A stretch of 64,000 bases of DNA from Nocardia mikamii NBRC 108933. Its GTDB lineage: Bacteria > Actinomycetota > Actinomycetes > Mycobacteriales > Mycobacteriaceae. A model generated the notes under the pieces. That model did not search any database. It saw nothing but the letters and a program-made list of their open reading frames with translations, and was not told the DNA's origin. Below are positions 56,914 through 64,000 of this stretch, in pieces. The stretch spans positions 310,001 through 374,000 of the forward strand of contig NZ_BDCM01000012.1 in assembly GCF_001613505.1 (NCBI RefSeq), read 5' to 3'. Position numbers and translations under genes: made by a program. Numbering within the stretch: position 1 is the stretch's first letter; the number at the start of each line of letters is the position of its first letter.

Positions 56914-57104
56914 CGCATCGGCCTTCGAATCGCATCCATGAACCGAGAACACACGAAATGAGGCAGCGGCCGGAACACGCGCGAGCCGGGCAGATGTCGT
57001 CACAGGATGTACGCGGAATGCAGCGGGGGTGGGCGTGTGCGCAGGGGGTGTGTGATTGCCGAATGTTGTTGGAAAGCGTTGATTACGCGTGCCACACTCC
57101 GATC

Positions 57105-58469
57105 ATGGGACGTAAGCCCAAACAACCCAACCTCGAACTCACGGAGCTCCTGAACGAAGGGGCGATCAGCCGAGGCGGCCTCGCAAGGCGAATCAACGAT
57201 GCGGGAAAAGCTGTCGGCCTCGATCTCTCATACGATCACACATCGGTCGGGCGATGGTTGAGCGGTGAACAGCCGAATCCCCCGGCACCTCAACTGATTG
57301 CGGCTGCATTCTCGGAGATCCTGGGTCGACGAATTGTGCCCGCGGACTGCGGCATGTCCGCAAGTTCCGGTTCCGGCGACCTCGGTTTGGAATTCTCGCT
57401 GAGTTTGTCCGAGGCGTTGGGCTCCGTAACAACGCTGTGGCGCGCTGACACCGAGCGACGCCGGTACCTGCTCGACGCTTCATACGCCGTAGCTGTCTAT
57501 CCCGCGGCATCGATGCGCTGGTTGACGATGCTCGGACCCGACCATCCCGTCTCTGCCGGTCGCCGTCGAGTGGGAAGTGTCGATGTCGAAGGCGTTCTCG
57601 CCATGACGAGAACATTCCGGGACCTCGACAATCGAGCCGGAGGGGGCAGGGTGCGGTCGACGATCGTGCACTATCTCCACAGTTCGGTAGCTCCATTGCT
57701 GCGCGGGAGCTATGCCGAAACCATTGGGCGACCACTGTTCTCGGCGGCTGCCGAATTGACGAAAATCGCCGGATGGGCGGCGTACGACCAAGAGGAGCAC
57801 GGTCTCGCACAGCGCTACCTGATTCAGGCTCTCCGACTCGCCCGAGCGGCGAACGATCGCGGTCTGGGCGCTGAGATATTGGCCGCTATGAGCCATCAGG
57901 CGACCTACGTGGGTCGCCCGGGCGACGCCATCGACCTGGCTCGCGCGGCCCGCATGACGGCCCGAGCCACAAGTTCCGCTGCCTTGGAGTCGGAATGTCA
58001 TTTGGCCGAGGCGCACGGTCACGCGGCTCGGCAGGACAACTCCTCGTGTGCCGCGTCATTGAGCGCAGCAGAGCGATCGTTCGAGAAGGGCGACCGAACA
58101 GGTTGCCCGGAATGGCTGTCGTATTTCGACGCCGCATACATGTCAGCCAAGACGGCACATTGTTTTCGCGAACTGGGCGACGACGCACGTGCCGCTCGCT
58201 TCGCCGAACAGTCTCTCCAGATGTCGTCCGGCTACCAGCGAGGTCGCGCCTTCAACCTGACCCTGCTGGCGTCTGCTCGAACAGCCGAGGATCCACTCGA
58301 GGCGGTGCGCGTCGGTCGCGAGGCAGTCGAACTCGTGTCCGCGATCTCCTCGCAACGCAGCTACGCGTATCTACGTGAGCTGCGCCGCCGGCTCGATCGG
58401 CACAAGGGCCTCCCAGAAGTTGCCGACTTCCAGCACGAGGTGCACATTCTTACTACACGACCGTACTGA
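57105..58469 (+). CDS. HTH and TPR-type transcriptional regulator
   Basis: A 454-residue actinobacterial regulator. The N-terminus MGRKPKQPNLELTELLNEGAISRGGLARRINDAG followed by SYDHTSVGRWLSGEQPNPPAPQLIAAAFSEILGR is an XRE-like DNA-binding region (residues 10-85). From about 250 on, paired helices (GWAAYDQEEHGLAQRYLIQALRLARAANDRGLGAEILAAMSHQATYVGRPGDAIDLARAAR and later repeats) form TPR-like units, probably ligand or partner binding. Its 3' end overlaps the convergent NUDIX gene by 17 bases; a NUDIX neighbour is common for this regulator class. Confidence 0.8.
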   Translation: MGRKPKQPNLELTELLNEGAISRGGLARRINDAGKAVGLDLSYDHTSVGRWLSGEQPNPPAPQLIAAAFSEILGRRIVPADCGMSASSGSGDLGLEFSLSLSEALGSVTTLWRADTERRRYLLDASYAVAVYPAASMRWLTMLGPDHPVSAGRRRVGSVDVEGVLAMTRTFRDLDNRAGGGRVRSTIVHYLHSSVAPLLRGSYAETIGRPLFSAAAELTKIAGWAAYDQEEHGLAQRYLIQALRLARAANDRGLGAEILAAMSHQATYVGRPGDAIDLARAARMTARATSSAALESECHLAEAHGHAARQDNSSCAASLSAAERSFEKGDRTGCPEWLSYFDAAYMSAKTAHCFRELGDDARAARFAEQSLQMSSGYQRGRAFNLTLLASARTAEDPLEAVRVGREAVELVSAISSQRSYAYLRELRRRLDRHKGLPEVADFQHEVHILTTRPY

Positions 58470-58989
58470 GCGCGCGGTACACACCGATCACCGTGGCGGC
58501 ACCGACGATTTCGCCACGCTCGATCATCTTCGCGGCCTCATCCAACGGAATCCAACGAATGTCCTCCGCTTCGTTGACATCCGGTGCGGTGTCGGTCAGT
58601 TCGGCACCTTGGGACAAGTAGACCTCTTGTGGGTGGTCGAGGGTGCCGATCGCGGGCTGGTAGGTAACCAGATGCCGCATCGACTTAGGCCGCCACCCGG
58701 TTTCCTCCTCCACTTCCCGAGCCGCCGCGGCCGCGACGTCTTCGGCTCCGTCGACATACCCTCCGGGCAATTCCCACACCCATCGATCGATGATGAATCG
58801 GTGCCGGTACATGAGCAGGATTTCGCGGCTGTCGTTGAGCACTACTGTCATCGCACATCTCGGCATGCGGGCGACGTACTGAGTGAACCTCACGCCGTCC
58901 GGCAACTCCACGTCGACCGTCGACAGCCGTATGTGCCGGTTTTCGTCGACCAAGGTCTCGCCGAGGATGGTCCACTGGGTACGCGTCAC
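58453..58989 (-). CDS. NUDIX hydrolase (ADP-ribose pyrophosphatase type)
   Basis: A 178-residue NUDIX protein. The Nudix box is complete: GGYVDGAEDVAAAAAREVEEETGW (G-x5-E-x7-REVxEExG). MYRHRFIIDRWVWELPGGYVDG is characteristic of ADP-sugar pyrophosphatases. The GTG start at 58989 lacks a strong ribosome binding site. The end overlaps the convergent regulator gene, so antisense interference between the two transcripts is possible. Confidence 0.88.
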   Translation of the reverse strand: MTRTQWTILGETLVDENRHIRLSTVDVELPDGVRFTQYVARMPRCAMTVVLNDSREILLMYRHRFIIDRWVWELPGGYVDGAEDVAAAAAREVEEETGWRPKSMRHLVTYQPAIGTLDHPQEVYLSQGAELTDTAPDVNEAEDIRWIPLDEAAKMIERGEIVGAATVIGVYRALSTVV

Positions 58990-59134
58990 ATCCCGACGGT
59001 ATCGCGAACTCGTATCCGGGCGCGGCCGCCTCGGGGCGAATTCCCCCGACCGCACGGGAGAGAACGATCACCACTCTCGATTGCGCTGACGTAGCCTGGC
59101 GGTACTTCTGACCAATTGATCGGATTGGAGTGCT

Positions 59135-60007
59135 GTGACACATCCTCCAGTACTGGTACTCGGAGCTACGGGGGGACAAGGCGGCGCTGTTGCCGACGCA
59201 TTGCTCTCGCGCGGGGTGGCGGTGCGCGCGATGGTGCGCGATCCGCAGGGGCGTGGGGCGCGGCGGCTCGGTGAGCGCGGCGCTGAACTGGTGGGCGGGT
59301 CGCTGGACGACCGGGCCGCGCTCGCGGCGGCGATGGCGAATGTCGCGGGCGTGTTCGCGCTGACCACACCGTTCGAGGCGGGTGCCGATGCGGAGGTCCG
59401 GCAGGGGCGGGCGATCATCGGGGCGGCCGGCGATGCGGGGGTGCCGCATCTGGTGTTCAGTTCCGTGGCGTCGGCGGATCAGAACACGATGGTTCCGCAT
59501 TTCGAGAGCAAGGCGGTGATCGAGCAGGAACTCACGGCCAGTGGTCTGCCGGCGACCGTCGTCGCACCGACGTATTTCTTCGACAACGCGCTCGGTGGCC
59601 GCCGGGAGCTTCTCGACGGTGTGCTGGAGCTACCCCTACCTTCCGATCGCCCGCTACAGCAGCTCGCGCGAGAAGATCTCGGGCAGTTCGTCGCTCTTGT
59701 CCTGCGCGAGCCGGACCGCTATCTCGGCGAGCGCGTCGAACTGGCCGGCGACGCACCCACGCCCGCCGATATGGCCGCCGCCATCGGTGACGCGCTGGGC
59801 CGGCCGGTCGTTCATCGGCAGACCTCGCTCGACGCCATCGGCAATCCGGATATGCACGCCATGTGGGCATTCCTCGACGCCGGCGGCTACCGCGTCGACA
59901 TCGAGGCTCTGCATCGCGCGACGCCCGAGGTCGAGTGGACGTCGTTTCGTGACTGGGCGCTACGGACCCTTCCCGCGGTGAAGGCGGAATCTCCCCGCAA
60001 TCCGTGA
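59135..60007 (+). CDS. NmrA-like NAD(P)-binding protein
   Basis: A 290-residue atypical SDR: VLVLGATGGQGGAVADALLSRGVAVRAMVRD is the NmrA Rossmann motif, HLVFSSVASADQNTMVPHFESKAVIEQEL replaces the usual active-site Tyr-x-x-x-Lys (the tyrosine is absent), and VVAPTYFFDNALG follows. Members are redox sensors or isoflavone-reductase-like enzymes. Substrate unknown. Probably first gene of a pair with the next gene, 34 bases away. Confidence 0.82.
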   Translation: MTHPPVLVLGATGGQGGAVADALLSRGVAVRAMVRDPQGRGARRLGERGAELVGGSLDDRAALAAAMANVAGVFALTTPFEAGADAEVRQGRAIIGAAGDAGVPHLVFSSVASADQNTMVPHFESKAVIEQELTASGLPATVVAPTYFFDNALGGRRELLDGVLELPLPSDRPLQQLAREDLGQFVALVLREPDRYLGERVELAGDAPTPADMAAAIGDALGRPVVHRQTSLDAIGNPDMHAMWAFLDAGGYRVDIEALHRATPEVEWTSFRDWALRTLPAVKAESPRNP

Positions 60008-60041
60008 CTCGCATCGACATCGACAACGAAGGGACCCCGAT

Positions 60042-61001
60042 ATGCCGGAGACGAATTCCACCACGTGGCCGCGGTTGCGGGTCGCGGAGTGGGCGGAGAC
60101 GCGGGAGACGCTGCATATGTGGATGCAGGTGGTCGGAAAGGTCCGGCTCGCGCACGCGCCGCTGTTGAATCATTGGTGGCAGGTGACGCTTTTCGTGAGT
60201 CCGCTGGGGCTGATGACGCCGGCGATACCTTACGGTGATCGGCTGTTCGATATCGAATTCGACTTTCTCGCGGAGCGGTTGGTTATCCGTGCCGACACCG
60301 GCGATATGCGCACTGTGGCGCTCGAGCCCAAGTCGGTGGCGCAGTTCTACGCCGAAACGATGCGGGCGCTCGACGAGCTGGGATTGCGGACGCGAATCCA
60401 GGCGCGCCCCAACGAGGTCGACCCGTCCATCCCCTTCGCCGAGGACACCCGGCACGCCTCCTACGATCCGGAGTCCGCACGGGCGTTCTGGCGGCAACTC
60501 GTGCATGCGGATCGCGCGCTCAACGAGTTCCGGGCGGGGTATATCGGCAAGTCCAGTCCGGTGCATTTCTTCTGGGGCGCAATGGATCTGGCCTACACCC
60601 GGTTCTCGGGGCGAAGCGCGCCGGAACACGGCGGCGGTGCGCCGCACTGTGCCGATTGGGTCATGGTGGAGGGTTATTCCCACGAACTCAGCAGTTGCGG
60701 ATTCTGGCCCGGCGGCGGCGAGGAAGGCGCGTTCTACGCCTACGCGTATCCCGAACCGGAGGGCTACCGCGAGCGGCAGCTTCAGGTGCCAGGGGCGGGC
60801 TACGACACCGCGCTGGGGGAATTCGTTCTTCCGTACGAAACGGTGCGGACGGCCGAGGATCCGAACGCCGTCGTGGCCGCCTTTCTACGTGAAACCTACG
60901 CTGCGGCAGCCGAATTGGGCCAATGGGATCGCGCCGATCTCGAATGCGATCCGCATCGGTGGTCCGAGAAACGAGCGGCGGCCCCCTGGTCCCTGCGCTG
61001 A
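60042..61001 (+). CDS. DUF5996-like protein
   Basis: A 319-residue soluble protein: WPRLRVAEWAETRETLHMWMQVVGKVRLAHAPLLNHWWQVTLFVSPLGL at the N-terminus, HFFWGAMDLAYTRFSGRSAP in the middle and WVMVEGYSHELSSCGFWPGGGEEGAFYAYAYPEPEG near the end. I recall this set as DUF5996, widespread and uncharacterised. Tryptophan and histidine content is high. No catalytic assignment. It follows the NmrA-like gene closely and may share its transcript. Confidence 0.78.
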   Translation: MPETNSTTWPRLRVAEWAETRETLHMWMQVVGKVRLAHAPLLNHWWQVTLFVSPLGLMTPAIPYGDRLFDIEFDFLAERLVIRADTGDMRTVALEPKSVAQFYAETMRALDELGLRTRIQARPNEVDPSIPFAEDTRHASYDPESARAFWRQLVHADRALNEFRAGYIGKSSPVHFFWGAMDLAYTRFSGRSAPEHGGGAPHCADWVMVEGYSHELSSCGFWPGGGEEGAFYAYAYPEPEGYRERQLQVPGAGYDTALGEFVLPYETVRTAEDPNAVVAAFLRETYAAAAELGQWDRADLECDPHRWSEKRAAAPWSLR

Positions 61002-61184
61002 CGGACGCGAAAGACACAGCGGCACCGAGGCCTTCATGCTGCAGGCGCAGTCGGATCCCGGCCTGCGCACCGAGATCGCCCAGCGGCGCGAGGGATTCCG
61101 CGCCGCCGGCCGGCCCGATATGGTCGCGGTCGGCTGGTCCGATCCGGATGCGGCGTCGATGTCGAAGGTCGCTGACCCCGGCGG

Positions 61185-62240
61185 CTACGGTGTGATGCCG
61201 TCGAACTGCATCACCCAGTACGGGCTGTTCGTGGTGGTATTCCATTGGGAGACATAGAGAGTGATGTCCGTGAGGGAGCTCGACCGAGGGTGGATGTAGC
61301 CGCCGTAGAGTTGAGGGAAGGTACGGACCCAGAACTGCCACCATGGCGCGGAGGCGACGACCTGCCGTTTCGGCGCCGTCCAGACGCGATCGATGGCCGG
61401 TGCGGTGCGGGTCGAGATGCAGGCGCCGGCGACGTCGAAGTAGGACATGACCCACGTCCCGGCGATGTTCTTCACGCTCAGCTCGCCGATCGGGCCCATA
61501 CCGCCGAACAGCGGCGTGGGAGTGGGACTGCCCCACTGCCAGGCCGAACCGTTGTAGCCCCAGTATTCGTAGTCGGCGCGGACGGCGATCTGCTGCCACG
61601 GCACGCGCATCAGGATCGGGCCGTTGCGATTGTGGCTGCGCCCCCACTCCTTCGAGACGATGTAGAGATAGCCGTCGCCGTTGTTGTTCCCGATGCCGGC
61701 GAACGACTGCATCATGAACGGACTCCAGCCGCCGTAGCCGTCACTGCCGTCGTTGAGCCAGACGGCCGCATAGTCGGTCCAGGTGGCGCCGTCGTCGTCG
61801 GAGTAGGCCAGCCCGCAGAACAGCGCACCGTAGCGATCATCGGGGACGCCCCAGTCGTGAACACTGGTGTAGGTCAGCCACGTTCGCCCGTTCGGATCGA
61901 CGAACGCGTCGTTGGGAATTCTGCTGACCTCGAACCCGTAACCATTGTCGGCATTGTGGTGGTAGGTGAGGGCCTGTCGCGCCGGCGCGCCACCGGGGGT
62001 CGCGGAAAAGGTGGTGGTGGCGTCCGGGAGGTCGGAGCTGAACAGCAACACGGGCGATCCGAGCCACGTGCCCGACCCCTGACTGTCACCGGTGAAGGTG
62101 TCACCGAAGACGAAGCCCGACCCGCCGGGCGCGAAACGATCTCGGCCGTAAGGGATTCCGAGATCGGTGCCACCTACTCCGAACTGTCTCGCCGTACTTC
62201 CGGCGAATCCGGTGAGCGGCGTCCCCCAGTGCGTGGCCAT
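61185..62240 (-). CDS. DUF4185-type beta-propeller protein
   Basis: A 351-residue protein beginning GTPLTGFAGSTARQFGVGGTDLGIPYGRDRFAPGGSGFVFGDTFTG, the opening blade of DUF4185 proteins, with further blades in VHDWGVPDDRYGALFCGLAYSDDDGATW, GYLYIVSKEWGRSHNRNGPILMRV and GGMGPIGELSVKNIAGTWVMSYFD. The family has a five-bladed propeller related to glycoside hydrolases. No signal peptide is seen. The ATG at 62240 is 7 bases after the stop of the preceding small gene. It closes a three-gene operon led by a phage-like endolysin, so it may act on cell-wall glycans. Confidence 0.75.
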   Translation of the reverse strand: MATHWGTPLTGFAGSTARQFGVGGTDLGIPYGRDRFAPGGSGFVFGDTFTGDSQGSGTWLGSPVLLFSSDLPDATTTFSATPGGAPARQALTYHHNADNGYGFEVSRIPNDAFVDPNGRTWLTYTSVHDWGVPDDRYGALFCGLAYSDDDGATWTDYAAVWLNDGSDGYGGWSPFMMQSFAGIGNNNGDGYLYIVSKEWGRSHNRNGPILMRVPWQQIAVRADYEYWGYNGSAWQWGSPTPTPLFGGMGPIGELSVKNIAGTWVMSYFDVAGACISTRTAPAIDRVWTAPKRQVVASAPWWQFWVRTFPQLYGGYIHPRSSSLTDITLYVSQWNTTTNSPYWVMQFDGITP

Positions 62241-62247
62241 CGCCGGC

Positions 62248-62583
62248 TCATGCCGGGGCGGCGAGGACGAATCGCGTCCATGCCGCGGCTCGGTTGGCGT
62301 TGTCGGTGCACACCTTTCCGGTGGTGAGGTCGATGGCATAGACGCAGCCGTCGGGGACCCCGCCGTTGAAGGTGGCGAACCAGGCCGTCGGCCCGTCCTG
62401 CGGTGTGGCGCAGGCTGCCACGTCGGCGAAAGCCCCTTCCGGGAACGTGATCTCGGCGGCCGTGGCGGTGGTGAGGGCGGCCAGGGTTCCGCCCGCGGCG
62501 GCGGCCGCCGCCGCCGCCCGGACCTGGGGCACACAGTCGGTGATCACGAAGAAGCGGCCGTCCGTGCTGGCGATTGTCGGCAT
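62248..62583 (-). CDS. Hypothetical protein between lysin and DUF4185 genes
   Basis: A 111-residue protein rich in alanine (RAAAAAAAAGGTLAALTTATAAEITFPEGAF) with two cysteines (ACATPQDG; DGCVYAIDLTTGKVCT). It begins MPTIASTDGRFFVITDCVPQ. No family recognised. Position between the endolysin and the DUF4185 gene, with short gaps, suggests a phage-derived accessory factor. Confidence 0.6.
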   Translation of the reverse strand: MPTIASTDGRFFVITDCVPQVRAAAAAAAAGGTLAALTTATAAEITFPEGAFADVAACATPQDGPTAWFATFNGGVPDGCVYAIDLTTGKVCTDNANRAAAWTRFVLAAPA

Positions 62584-62604
62584 GCGAATACTCCGTCGGA
62601 GACG

Positions 62605-63555
62605 TTACGGGTTGGGAGGCTGGAAGCCGGCGATATCGAGTTTCTGCCCGATGGCCGCGATCGCGTCGACCAGGGACCAGCCGCCCAGTTGCGGCCAGCC
62701 GGTGCCCTGCAGTCCGCGCATCTGGATCCACTCGTCGCGGATGCGGCCGTCGGAGTCACGCGGCAGCGGCACCTGGGTGGGCCCCGGCGGCGCCGCGAAG
62801 CCCGGCAGGCCGAGGCTCTGCCCCACGCTGGCGACACCGTCGACGAGCGTGTGGCCGCCCAGTTGCGGCCAGCCGTTGCCGCCGATGCCCATGAACTGAA
62901 TCCACATGTCGGTCACCGGGTCCGTTGCCACCGTGCCGACCCCGACCTGGTTGGCGAAATCCTCCGGTGAGAATCCGTCGGCGGAGTTCATATCGCAGTT
63001 GCCGAAGGGCGAGGCGCCCTCGGGCAGGCCGCCGCCGTACCCCTGGCCGTCGGTGTACTGGTGCGCGATCTGGCCGGGCAGATTGGGATTTCTGCCGTAA
63101 CCGGCGCCGATCATGTTCAGGCCGTCCGGGCGCACCGGCCACATACTGTCGAAATCCGGGCGGTTGGCGTAGCCGATGACGCGCCGGGTCGAACCGAGCC
63201 AATCGGCCAGCCGCCAGTACGCGCGGTTGATGCCGTCCGATTGATCCCCACCGGGATTGCCGCCGGATTCCACGTCGATCATCGTGATCATCTTCGGATG
63301 CGGACCACCCGCCTGACCGACCATGCTCCGGTGGGTGTCGACGGTATCGAGCCAGTTCGGCCGCCAGTAGAAGTAGACGATGAAGCAGGCGATGCGCCCG
63401 GAATCGGCGGCCCGGGACGCCCACGAATAGTTCGAATAGAAGTTGTGGTCCTGGTAGGTCCCGTCGTTGGAGCGGAACGAGAAGAGCTGATACGGATAAG
63501 AGTCGTCGACCGGCACTTGGAACTCGGACACGTCGGCGAAAAGGGAATCGACCAT
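62605..63555 (-). CDS. Phage-like endolysin (GH25-type) with two C-terminal repeats
   Basis: A 316-residue protein. The N-terminal 200 residues are a GH25-like lysozyme barrel: LFADVSEFQVPVDDSYPY (catalytic Asp region), IACFIVYFYWRPN, MITMIDVESGG (Asp-x-Glu) and IAHQYTDGQGYGG. Two C-terminal repeats of about 45 residues follow (DMWIQFMGIGGNGWPQLGG...; DEWIQMRGLQGTGWPQLGG...), as in lysins of actinobacteriophages. The ATG at 63555 follows GGAGGGG. No signal peptide, as expected for a holin-dependent lysin; no holin gene is visible. It is probably a prophage remnant or a domesticated lysin. Confidence 0.78.
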   Translation of the reverse strand: MVDSLFADVSEFQVPVDDSYPYQLFSFRSNDGTYQDHNFYSNYSWASRAADSGRIACFIVYFYWRPNWLDTVDTHRSMVGQAGGPHPKMITMIDVESGGNPGGDQSDGINRAYWRLADWLGSTRRVIGYANRPDFDSMWPVRPDGLNMIGAGYGRNPNLPGQIAHQYTDGQGYGGGLPEGASPFGNCDMNSADGFSPEDFANQVGVGTVATDPVTDMWIQFMGIGGNGWPQLGGHTLVDGVASVGQSLGLPGFAAPPGPTQVPLPRDSDGRIRDEWIQMRGLQGTGWPQLGGWSLVDAIAAIGQKLDIAGFQPPNP

Positions 63556-63712
63556 ATTCCCCTCCAAGAGTCGACCGGTCCTCGGCAGGACCGGGTTTCG
63601 AGTGGGTGGCTATCTCATTGTCCGAGGCTACGCCTGTCCCGTCATCGATAGTGCGGTTCTCGTGACCGCGTCGTAATCGACGTTCCCCCAACGAAACCCG
63701 TCGATGATCGAA

Positions 63713-64000
63713 TTACCGCCCCTCGGCGCCCGGCACGAGGGCACGGACCCGCAGCTGATGCGTAGTCATTTGTCCGTTACCGCACGCCGTCGCCGCACGG
63801 TCGAGATACAGCGATGCGGTGTTGTCGGGCGGGTAGATTCGCAGCCCCGGCACCTCGACCGGTCCGCACTGCTCGGCCGGAATGTTGTGCACGTCGACCG
63901 CGAACACGAGCGCCGACGCCTGACCGCCGGGCGCCAGTTGCACCGGTCCGGACGCGCCTCCGTCGCGGACGGCCGGGGCGCCGACGGGCGAGCTGTCGGG
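63713..64000 (-). CDS. DUF4232-type secreted protein (5' truncated by window edge)
   Basis: The frame stays open to the end of the window, so the N-terminal part with any signal peptide or lipobox is missing; 95 residues are visible. GASGPVQLAPGGQASALVFAVDVHNIPAEQCGPVEVPGLRIYPPDNTASLYLD and ATACGNGQMTTHQLRVRALVPG match the end of the DUF4232 beta-sandwich domain with its disulfide cysteines. These are exported actinobacterial proteins of unknown function. Confidence 0.75.
   Translation of the reverse strand, partial: PDSSPVGAPAVRDGGASGPVQLAPGGQASALVFAVDVHNIPAEQCGPVEVPGLRIYPPDNTASLYLDRAATACGNGQMTTHQLRVRALVPGAEGR

Noticed and set aside
56801..57104. Longer start for the HTH-TPR regulator far upstream of 57105
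   Set aside because: The extension would overlap the divergent winged-helix gene and reads as proline/arginine-rich noise; MGRKPKQPNLEL is the typical start of the family.
61036..61257. A plus-strand frame of about 73 codons starting MLQAQSDPGLRTEIAQ
   Set aside because: It runs into the 3' end of the DUF4185 gene on the other strand, lacks a good ribosome binding site and matches no family. A gene fragment cannot be excluded.

Overview
The window is high-G+C actinobacterial DNA, most likely from a Nocardia or a close mycolic-acid relative. The evidence is the very GC-rich codon use with many GTG starts, a mycofactocin locus, F420-type LLM oxidoreductases, a mycothiol-type DinB/maleylpyruvate isomerase protein, an LppP/LprE-like remnant, and one giant NRPS gene. 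I see no rRNA, tRNA, IS element or CRISPR array.

Left part (1-25.3 kb) is a patchwork of small operons. It opens with a truncated secretory lipase. Next comes a signalling island: a NarL/LuxR response regulator, an overlapping histidine kinase, a kinase-like membrane protein with no recognisable catalytic residues, and a convergent orphan HTH protein. A frameshifted LppP/LprE-like gene follows, then a divergent GNAT/LysR pair. A catabolic block comes next: aldehyde dehydrogenase, two AhpD-type genes, a TetR regulator divergent from an LLM monooxygenase, a zinc alcohol dehydrogenase and an acyl-CoA synthetase. After it lie a long-form GAPDH, two GAF proteins (one a complete free-methionine-R-sulfoxide reductase), a ketosteroid-isomerase homologue with all catalytic residues, a second LLM enzyme, a 28-codon hydrophobic peptide gene with a strong ribosome binding site, a hydrolase divergent from an ECF sigma factor with a SnoaL-like tail, and several small enzymes and regulators.

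Centre (25.3-51.2 kb) is dominated by a single 24.4-kb minus-strand gene for an 8130-residue NRPS. By eye it reads C-A-T x4, C-A-T-E, C-A-T, C-A-T-TE: seven modules, a D-residue at position 5, threonine at position 7 and a Thr-like pocket at position 1. An FkbM methyltransferase overlaps its 3' end. Upstream is a 767-bp gene-free region rich in inverted and direct repeats. The layout suggests a (lipo)heptapeptide broadly of peptidolipin type, but the pocket at position 3 and the lack of epimerisation there argue against identity with peptidolipin NA. This is the most interesting system in the window.

Right part (51.2-64 kb) starts with mycofactocin genes mftR, mftA, mftB, mftC, mftD and a coupled SDR. 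mftE and mftF do not follow: a GTGA-coupled 40-codon frame ends where mftE would be expected. Next are three overlapping tiny genes divergent from an HTH-TPR-type regulator whose 3' end overlaps a convergent NUDIX gene, an NmrA-like reductase, a DUF5996-type protein, and a phage-like operon (GH25-type endolysin with two C-terminal repeats, a small protein, a DUF4185-type protein). The window ends in a truncated DUF4232-type secreted protein.

All assignments come from reading motifs by eye; no database search was run.
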